Source: Fonsecaea monophora (Eukaryota > Ascomycota > Eurotiomycetes > Chaetothyriales > Herpotrichiellaceae). Taken from it: a stretch of 15,035 bases of DNA. Under the pieces are notes generated by a model. It made no database searches and was not told where the DNA came from. It saw nothing but the letters and a program-made list of their open reading frames with translations. The position numbers were made by a program, and so were the translations under genes. The stretch spans positions 1-15,035 of the forward strand of contig NW_019174151.1 of NCBI RefSeq assembly GCF_001642475.1, in the 5' to 3' direction. This document shows, in pieces, positions 8,284-15,035 of the stretch (positions within the stretch are counted from its first letter, which is position 1; the number at the start of each line of letters is the position of its first letter).

Positions 8284-11022
8284 TTTTAATTAATATATAT
8301 ATATTTCGTAAATCTATTAATATATCTCGTTTCGATATTCTTATATAGCGTTAAAGACTTCTACCTCTATAATCGGGATAATATTAAGGTCTAGATCGAC
8401 GTTATAAACGTATTAATATCCTTCTTTCGTTATATAGTTATCTAGATCGAGGTATATAAAGTCTTTCGCTATAAAGTCTTCGTTAATTTAATTATCTATA
8501 ATATATTTAACGATATATTACTAGTTTAGATAGTTATTTCTCATATCGCTATTAATAAATATTATATAGATTTCTTTCTATTAATAGTATAAGTATATTT
8601 CGTTTCTCTAAGGGTATTCTTATTCTTTATAGATTACTTTTCCTTCGTATAATAGCGTTACGTATACTTTCCTTAGTATTAGTATACTTAGGTATTTCGA
8701 GTCTACGTTATAGTAGTATAGGTATATATTCTCTTTTTCTTCGCACTCTTTACTATAATAATAAAGCCTTCTATAGTAATAATCTAGATCTTCTCTCTCG
8801 TTAATAACCTTAATTCTACGTAGGGGTCCGGCTTTCGTCGGGACTAGTTCCTCGATTACTCCTCTTTCTCTCTATAATACTTCCTATTATACTCGAGCTT
8901 TAGCGATCCTCTTTATCCTTCCTTCCGTAAGTCGGATTTTAATAGTATCTAGCTATATTAGTTAGTATATATAAGTATCTTCTCTTTCTAGATACTCTCG
9001 ATCCTAATACTACGTTAGGTTAATCTTCCTAATCGTCATCTAGAGTAATCTAAAGGGACTGTATATAATATAGTTATATTCTCTATTATATATACATCCT
9101 CCTTTACATTCTCCCGTTATCTAGTAGTTTATAGCGATAGTAACTTTAGCGTCGTCTACGTCTATCGTAATGTATTATTAATAGTAAACGTCGTCGTACA
9201 TTATTAGTCTTTCTTCCGATTCGTCGATAGTAAACCTTCCGTCTCGATAGTTATTATATAGGCTATAATTTAGCTAGTACCCTATCGTAGAATCTTCGGT
9301 TCTATCCTAGTTCTCTATTCTTATACTCGCGGCTTTAATATACGCGATTATCTTATATTCCTTATATCCTTAATAAGTATATATTAAGGAGGCGTATCTT
9401 TCCCTCGACTTCTCCTTAATCTCCGATATTATCATATTAAGGCTTTATTACGATAGTAGTACGATTAATACTATAAATACTTCGTCTCCCTTTCCTACGT
9501 ATATATATATCCCTAGGACGGTACATCCCGTAGTTTAGTAGGTTTCGTACTAAACTATTATTAGTCCCCTCGCTAGTTACTTAAGGTCCATAACTAGGTG
9601 TTTATGTACGATCTCCGTCCTATAGTTATCTTTATACTAATAGTTAAGTAACTTCTAGTATAGGATAATAAATACTATTTCTTTTTCGTTATATTTAATC
9701 ATGATAAACATAGTCTATTCGTTTAGTTCTAGTATACGTATTATCTAGAACTCGTTATTACTTATTTTAGCTTCTTTTAGGATAGTAAAAGCTTTCTAGC
9801 GCTTTAATTTCATCCTTCTATCTTATTACCCCCTTCGAGGTTTCCTTAGGAATCATCTACTACCTTCCTTATCGGAGTAGTAGATAGGATAGTTATCCTT
9901 ATAATAGACCATCTAGGATAGTATCGAGTATTATTCATTCTTTTCCTATTCTTCTAAGGTAGCTTCTTCCTTAGGTTTATTAATTCCTAATCTATCTATC
10001 TCTCTTAGAGATTCCTTACCTAGGTAGTCCTTCTATACTCTTTTACCCTAGTTATAGGCTACTATCTAGGTTCTCTATAAAGTATCGGCCTTTATTTCTC
10101 TATAATTAGCTATACCGTTATTTATTATATATAACGTCGGACTATTTTTATAGTTTTTTATACGGTATCCGGATTTTCCGTATTCGTAGTATAAGTCGTT
10201 CTTCTTATATTTCTCTCGTTCCGACTTAGATAGCCCTTAATTTTCCTTCTTTCTAGTATTAGCCTTCTATAAGGTTAAACCTCCTCGTTAGGCTATATCT
10301 AAATCTATTAGATCTCTATATTATTAGTAGCTTCTATAAGTTATTCCTCCTCCGTATATACCTCTTCTTTCTAACTATCTCTTATAGAGCTAGTTATCGA
10401 TCTTAATAGAGGCCTTAATAAGCGGTTTATACTCGTTAAGACGATTAATCTCTATTCTATCTTTAATCGTATTCTTTAGTCCCTAATAGTAGATTAAGGT
10501 AAAAGCTTTATCTTTCTAATCTAGCTTTAAAGCGTATCGCTAAAATATAGCGAAGTATTTAGTAGATAACTTAGTCTATTTAAGTTAATAGATCCGTTAT
10601 ATAGTTAACTATTCTTCTTCTAGTATATCGAAGATCTATTTAATACGCTCTTTATATATAGTAAAGTTTTCGAAGATTAAGTTAGTTTCCTCATTACGTT
10701 ATTCTAGGGCGGTACTTAAGTAGTCTATTATAATAAGTTTAAACTATTCGAACGCCGATCCGCGAACTTAAAGTCCTACGAATAGTACTTTCTCCGCTAT
10801 AGTACTATACTTAATACGTTATAGAGTAAATACTACTTTAAGTTAGATAAGGTATATATTAAGTTTACTTCGATCTCTATAGAAGTATTCGACCTTAAGG
10901 TCGTCTTTTATCTTCACTACTTTTATAGTATTAACCGAGGTTATATTAATACTAGTAGTTAATAAGTTAAGCTATTAAGTAAGCCTTAGTTTAGGTAACT
11001 TAAGGTTAGAACTACTAGATAT
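8275..11022 (-). pseudogene. gag: gag of element 1 with an unusually long C-terminal extension, RIP-inactivated
   Basis: The frame runs from an ATA (from ATG, at 11,022, about 40 bases inside the LTR) to TAA at about 8,275, roughly 915 codons in one register. Residues about 40-240 are a retrotransposon capsid-type gag domain (blocks such as FEWF-like at about 10,750 and KDKAFTLIYY-like near 10,510). A CCHC zinc knuckle lies at 10,150-10,191 with all three Cys and the His read as Tyr but spaced CX2CX4HX4C. After it the same frame stays open for another 620 codons with normal coding character (acidic run at 9,181-9,240; Tyr/Cys-rich block near 8,780). Typical gypsy gag ends soon after the knuckle. 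The role of the extension is unknown. Confidence 0.88.
8281..8287 (-). promoter_or_regulatory. Probable -1 ribosomal frameshift heptamer between gag and pol
   Basis: On the minus strand A-AAA-AAC occurs with the phase X-XXY-YYZ in the gag frame, followed six bases later by a gag-frame TAA. Slipping back one base enters the pol frame that leads into the protease. The A run may have been lengthened by RIP (a TTG before AAA would now read TTA), so the ancestral site could have been G-AAA-AAC. Confidence 0.55.
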
Positions 11023-11062
11023 CGTTATTAATACTACTAACTATCTAAGAGGGTAGTTAAAA

Positions 11063-11226
11063 TATTACGAGATACTTTATACGTAAGGTATCCTTAGTAA
11101 ACTTAATATAGTTTACTTAGTAATATAGTAGTAGAACGGTATAGTATTACGAGATGCTTTATACGTAAGGTACTATAGTAAACCTAAAGTAGTTTACTTA
11201 GTAATATAGTAGTAGAGCGATGTAGT
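11063..11226 (+). repeat. Tandem 82-bp duplication of the LTR terminus
   Basis: Units 11,063-11,144 and 11,145-11,226 both begin TATTACGAGAT and end with the GTAGTAGA(A/G)CG-TAG segment. The first resembles the 3' LTR (GTATCCTTAG), the second resembles the LTR fragment at 507-716 (GTACTATAG). They differ by more than RIP changes, so the second unit was not a simple copy of the first in this element. Confidence 0.85.
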
Positions 11227-11556
11227 AGAGACGAGACTAAGAGTATAGTACGCGGGACTATACGTAAAGTACTTAATCGAGAGGAACTCGATTATTTATA
11301 AACGAGGTTAACTACGCTTCCTATAGAAGCGGATCTAGCTAACTATATACTTTAGGTAGGTTTCCTATCTAGGTAGGTCTAGGCGTTACGATATTATAAG
11401 TATTATAAGTATACTACTATAATATATATAATAGTATATTTCCTATTTCGGTTATTACGTATCTTAAGTTAGCCTTACTAACGAGGCTACCTTTTCCTCG
11501 CTTAACCTTCCTCCTCCTACGTCTCTAGGTAGCCGTATAAAGGTCGGTTCGTAATA
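11063..11556 (-). repeat. 5' LTR of element 1, with an internal duplication
   Basis: 494 bases on the plus strand from TATTACGAGATAC to GGTTCGTAATA. It matches the 3' LTR except for an extra 82-base unit at its internal (gag-proximal) end. The internal region starts at 11,062 on the minus strand with TTTTAACTACCC, which does not look like a tRNA primer-binding site, though RIP could have obscured one. Confidence 0.9.
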
Positions 11557-14500
11557 AAAAGGTACTAACGTCGTAACCCGCCGCTTAAGACGCTAACGGA
11601 GATATTAAGATAGCGTTTACTAATCCCCTTAAAGGAATAAGAGTAGCTCGTACTTCTCGAGATTAAGGTAATACGCGTTCGCGAGAACCTCGATAAGGAC
11701 CCTCCTTAACTCGTTAAGTAACGTTAAGTTTAAAGACTAGCGGTAGTAAATCTAAGATTATCTACTTTAATTACGGTAAGGCTAGATACGTCTAGAGGGA
11801 CTATTATAGCTAGCTAAAGGCCGCGAAGCGTAGAGATCGAAGAAAAGCCCGGCGCTATTAGATATAGAGGTATCTAATAGCGTATCGAACGAAATAGAAA
11901 AGTCCTCGGACGGTAGTAAATAATCCCCGAAACTAAGGAAGAAGGTAGCGCTACCCTTTAAAGTTATACTTATAGTAGTAGCCTCTTCTACCTACGAGAT
12001 TAAACCTATTAAAGAGAGTAATATTATAAGCGGAATATTAAGCTAGTTTAGTACTCCCCTCCCTATTAGCGTCTTAATTAATACTAGATCCGACCTTTTA
12101 TTTATTTTAAAGGCGGTCTTTAACCGTCTTAAAGGAGATATTAAGGTTTAAAAGATATCTTCTATATATATAAGGCTTACGAACGGAGACATTACGTATA
12201 TAAATCGACTATTAATTACTAGACTTACTTTCGGAGAGCTTCGAGTCCGCGCGGAATTACGTATTCTAAACTAGAATACGTACGATATCATCCTTAAGAT
12301 AGATTAGCTCCGAAAATATAAAGTCTAATAGGACTTTAGTCGTTTAAAGCTTATAGTCCGTAACGGGAGCGGAAAGAGCGTATAGATCCCTATTTAACCC
12401 TTTCGGACCGTTAATTATAGGGATACGACTAAGACTCTAGCTAGCTTAAACGTTATCGACTATTAAAAAGCCGCTAAAGCTATTAAGAAGTTTTAAAAGA
12501 AGGCCCTAACGAAGGCCTCGGATCGTAATAACTTAAACTCTACGAAGATAACTAACCCCTAGGAAGGCCGCGTACCTTACCTCGCCGTTATTTACGCTAA
12601 AGAAACGATTTCCGTTCCGCCTATTAAGTTACTAAATTACCTTAATCGAGACTTTAAAGCTATCATTTACTAGACTAAAGGTACCTTTCGAGAAGAGATC
12701 ATTCTAAAAGAGCTAAAGAAACGTACGATTTAGTATAAAATCGATACTAGCGATGTAAAACCTACGAATATTCCCTACTACGCTCTATCGAAGATCTATT
12801 AAGACGAGTAAGATAAATAAATCCGCGAACTACTATAAAAGGACCTTATTCGACTATTATTAAGCTCTTAAGGTTTACTTATCCTCTTCGTTCCGAAACT
12901 AAGAGGATAATAGCGAATGTATATTAACTATCGCCTTCTAAATAGCGTTACGAAAAAGGATGCCTACCCCTTAGTACGTATCTAAGACTATCGTAACTAG
13001 ATTAGCTATACTTAATACCTTTCGAAGATCGATTTAACCTTAAGTTATTATTAAATCGAGATAGGGAAAGCGTCTATTATAAGGACCGCTTTTAATATAC
13101 GATCGGGAAAGTACGAATAGATCGCGATATCCTTTAAGTTAACTAATACCTCTTTAATGTTTTAAAGGATTATAAACGACGCCCTACGGGAACTTATATA
13201 TAGAGACTTCGTAATTATATATCTTAACGATATCGTTATATTCTCCGCGTTAAAGGAAGAGTATCGAAACTACCTACGATAAGTCCTATAGTACCTCGAA
13301 GAGAATAAACTATATATAAAGCCTTTAAAATGTACTATCGGAGCTCGAGAACTAGAATTCTATAGATATATCGTTAGCGGTAGATATTATAAGCTTATAC
13401 CCGTAAAGGTATAAGCGATAACTAAATGACCGTAACCCCGGAATGTATACGAAGTTAGATAGTTCCTCGACCTCGCCTCGTACTACCGTCGATATATTCG
13501 AGACTTTACTTAAATAGCTACTCTCCTCCCTAATCTAGTCGTCGAAGCTAATATCGCCCTCCGAAAGAAACGCTTTAGGCCCGTCCGTTAGAATACCTTA
13601 TATAAAGATACATTCCGACGCCTTAAGGATACGCTTTTATCTAAACTTATCCTATAATAAGTAGACGAAACGTAACTATTCCGTATCGAGACGGATTATT
13701 CCGAATAGGCCTTAAGCGTAGTACTTTTATAGCTTAGGCTAGATAGTAAGTAGTATCTTATAGCCTTTAACGGACGTAAACTACGTAGCGTAGAGCTTAA
13801 TTATCCTATTTAAGAGAAGGAATTATTAGTAATTAAGTATACTCTTTGAATTTAGTCCGCTTATATCTAGAATAACTATTAAACTACTATCGTAACTAAT
13901 TACGAAAGCCTTAAATATATAAATATAACCCGCTTACCGTTAAAACGCTTAATACGCTAGCTTAACGAGTTCAGCGAATACTTACTAGACATTAAATACT
14001 AAAAGGCTTCGGAGGTAATAGTCCCTAACACTATCTTACGAAGGCTAGACTTTATAGATAATAAAGCTACTACGACGGCTTAAATATTAACCGAAGAAGA
14101 CTAAATTATAGGCCTTAACGCCTACGAATTACTTAAAGAGGGAGAAAACCCCCTTAACGAAGGATATACTTAAGAATTTACCCTACTAGTATATCTTTAA
14201 GTACTTAAGAAACCCCTCTCGTCGAAAAAAAGATAAGATCTTAAAGGAATTAATATCGAGAACTTCGCCGTTATCGAAAACCGCCTATATCGAAAGGTCG
14301 ATAGTAAGTTCATCCCGTATATCGTAGTCCTATTTCGGAATAACTTCGTTAAATACTATTATAAGTACTACGGATACTTTAGCGCCTCTATACTTAACGA
14401 TATTATTAGATTCCGAGGATAGTAGTCGATAATATATTAAAACGTTCGTAAGTACGCCGAATTATACTTCGAATACTAATTAGCTTAGCGAAAGAAGACT

Positions 14501-14740
14501 TAAAGATAAGAACTATATATATAGGTCCGCCTTATCGCGAGACCCTTCGAAAAATAGGTAATTAACTTCGTTAATCTATTACTACGAATACTAGATAGAT
14601 TCGAATAGATCCTAACGGCTATTAATTAGACTACTAAATAACTACTTACGAAGGTAACTGGAGATACGACCTTAGAGACGGTAGTAGACTTTCTCTTCGA
14701 TATTTACTATTATTCGGAGGACTCGGAGGATTACCTAAAT
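11557..14740 (+). pseudogene. gag-pol: gag-pol of element 2, RIP-inactivated and 5'/3' incomplete
   Basis: One frame runs in register over 3.18 kb without any net indel. A basic, Ser/Arg-rich gag tail leads to a CCHC knuckle at 11,762-11,803 (Cys and His read Tyr). The protease Ile-Asp-Thr-Gly reads Ile-Asn-Thr-Arg (12,077-12,088). RT has a FVPK block at about 12,882, YRLLNSVTKKDAYPL near 12,923, and the active site YLND instead of YLDD (13,220-13,231). RNase H has ETD at 13,688-13,696. The integrase zinc domain shows Tyr in place of His/Cys (CxxC as YFEY at 14,465-14,476). The first catalytic Asp reads Asn at 14,564-14,566. Homology fades near 14,735, before the second Asp and the Glu. Gag and pol share one frame, unlike element 1. 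Stops are all TAA, TAG or TGA of the RIP type. Confidence 0.93.
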
Positions 14741-14841
14741 AGGTAATGAATAGGCTCATTATAGGATCGAACCGATAGGTATTAACTATTCGACTATAGA
14801 AGACTTAGTTAAACTTAACTATCTAAGAGAGGGAAGAGGAG
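14741..14841 (+). other. Element 2 tail with polypurine-like tract
   Basis: RIP-mutated DNA with no recognisable domain, ending in a 17-base purine tract (14,825-14,841) followed by TGTCC. It could be the junction of an internally deleted element with its 3' LTR, or chance purines at the edge of the repeat. An AACTATCTAAGAG word here (about 14,817) also occurs at 11,038, next to the LTR of element 1. Confidence 0.45.
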
Positions 14842-15035
14842 TGTCCTTATATAGGTAGCGAGTGGCGATAGTTAGAAGATAAACGAAACCCATCGAATCG
14901 CTATTAGTAAGCGATGATGTAAGTGGCTACACTACCTAGTTATCTTACCTAGCTAAGCTACCTAGCCACGTAATTAAGTCACGTGCCTAGCGCTAAGCCT
15001 AATTAGGTAAGAGGCCTAGATAGCGATATTCTACA
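14842..15035. other. Unmutated flank or short LTR
   Basis: Normal CpA/TpG content returns abruptly. The stretch starts TGTCC and the window ends in CTACA, so TGT...ACA ends of a 194-bp LTR are possible, but a repeated LTR would be expected to carry RIP. It contains three ACCTAG words at 14,931-14,963, a GTGGCT/AGCCAC inverted pair (about 14,922 and 14,963), a CACGTG and the palindrome CCTAATTAGG. No gene is seen. Confidence 0.35.

Larger units (their letters stand above)
3813..11556 (-). mobile_element. Complete, RIP-killed Ty3/gypsy chromovirus (element 1)
   Basis: Two direct LTRs (3,813-4,227 and 11,063-11,556) flank 6.8 kb of internal DNA. The coding order on the minus strand is gag, protease, reverse transcriptase, RNase H, integrase, chromodomain, which is Ty3/gypsy (Metaviridae) order; the chromodomain marks a chromovirus. 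LTR termini read TATTACGA and TCGTAATA, the RIP form of a TGTTACGA/TCGTAACA inverted pair. A polypurine tract abuts the 3' LTR. Flanks (CTATA on the left, AAAAG on the right) do not match, so no target duplication is seen; RIP or a deletion may have removed it. At about 7.7 kb it is long for the group because of a large gag extension and an extra antisense ORF. Confidence 0.93.
2500..14841. other. RIP-saturated block of nested repeats
   Basis: Most 60-base rows between these points contain no CA and no TG at all, while CG and TA are frequent. Outside (1-500, 830-2,490, after 14,842) CA and TG occur at ordinary rates. C-to-T change at CpA on both strands gives exactly this picture and is the known signature of repeat-induced point mutation in Pezizomycotina. 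CpG was not a target. Both borders are abrupt, within a few tens of bases, as expected when only duplicated DNA is mutated. Any function read from this block is of dead sequence. Confidence 0.95.
11557..14841 (+). mobile_element. Second, truncated Ty3/gypsy element (element 2)
   Basis: Gag tail, protease, RT, RNase H and the first part of integrase lie in this order on the plus strand, opposite to element 1 and clearly different from it in sequence (YLND-IVIF against YLDN-ILIF at the RT site). It has no 5' LTR or gag N-terminus here: its left edge is the LTR of element 1, which probably inserted into it. The integrase core is cut after its first part and a polypurine-like tract follows, so an internal deletion or 3' truncation has removed the rest. 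Confidence 0.9.

Noticed and set aside
11023..11062. tRNA primer-binding site of element 1
   Set aside because: The bases after the 5' LTR do not match a tRNA 3' end even allowing RIP changes; self-priming is possible but cannot be shown here.
3813..11556. Reading 3,813-4,227 as the 5' LTR of a plus-strand element
   Set aside because: The polypurine tract adjoins 4,227 on the minus strand and all gag-pol domains between the LTRs read on the minus strand.
2500..14841. AT-rich block as a centromere, telomere-proximal satellite or CRISPR-like array
   Set aside because: Composition is explained by RIP of identifiable retroelements; no regular short repeats with spacers and no telomere repeats are seen.

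Overview
The window looks like a repeat-rich, accessory stretch of a filamentous ascomycete (Pezizomycotina) genome. Three things point there: a nested cluster of Ty3/gypsy LTR retrotransposons, an intron-bearing fungal gene, and a very strong repeat-induced point mutation (RIP) signature. From about 2,500 to 14,841 the dinucleotides CpA and TpG are almost absent, TpA is in excess and CpG is kept. That is the pattern left by CpA-to-TpA mutation on both strands of duplicated DNA. The species cannot be named from the sequence.

Layout. 1-506: 3' end of one LTR element (last codons of an ORF, polypurine tract, LTR), little mutated. 507-716: truncated LTR of a second family, abutting 717-826, a mutated 110-bp piece of the 18S rRNA gene on the minus strand. 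827-2,500: mostly unmutated single-copy-like DNA. It holds the only gene that looks intact, a two-exon His-Me finger (I-PpoI-like) endonuclease protein at 1,093-1,915, then a 26-bp minisatellite, a 213-bp MITE with 52-bp inverted ends, and a small hairpin. 2,500-3,812: mutated DNA with an unrecognised dead reading frame. 3,813-11,556: a complete but dead 7.7-kb chromovirus-type gypsy element on the minus strand (element 1), with two LTRs, gag, pol with a chromodomain, and an extra dead ORF on the opposite strand near its 3' LTR. 11,557-14,841: gag-pol of a different gypsy element on the plus strand (element 2), lacking its 5' part and most of its integrase core. 14,842-15,035: unmutated flank or a short LTR.

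In both large elements the reading frames stay in register for more than 3 kb. They are killed almost only by stop codons and missense changes that C-to-T/G-to-A transitions explain (Cys to Tyr, His to Tyr, Asp to Asn, Gln/Trp to stop). RIP rather than slow decay therefore silenced them. The most unusual points are the endonuclease with every metal and catalytic ligand of I-PpoI in the right spacing, close to an 18S rDNA fragment; element 1's gag, which runs some 620 codons beyond its zinc knuckle and meets pol at an A-AAA-AAC slippery heptamer in the correct phase; and the antisense Cys-rich/coiled-coil ORF in element 1.
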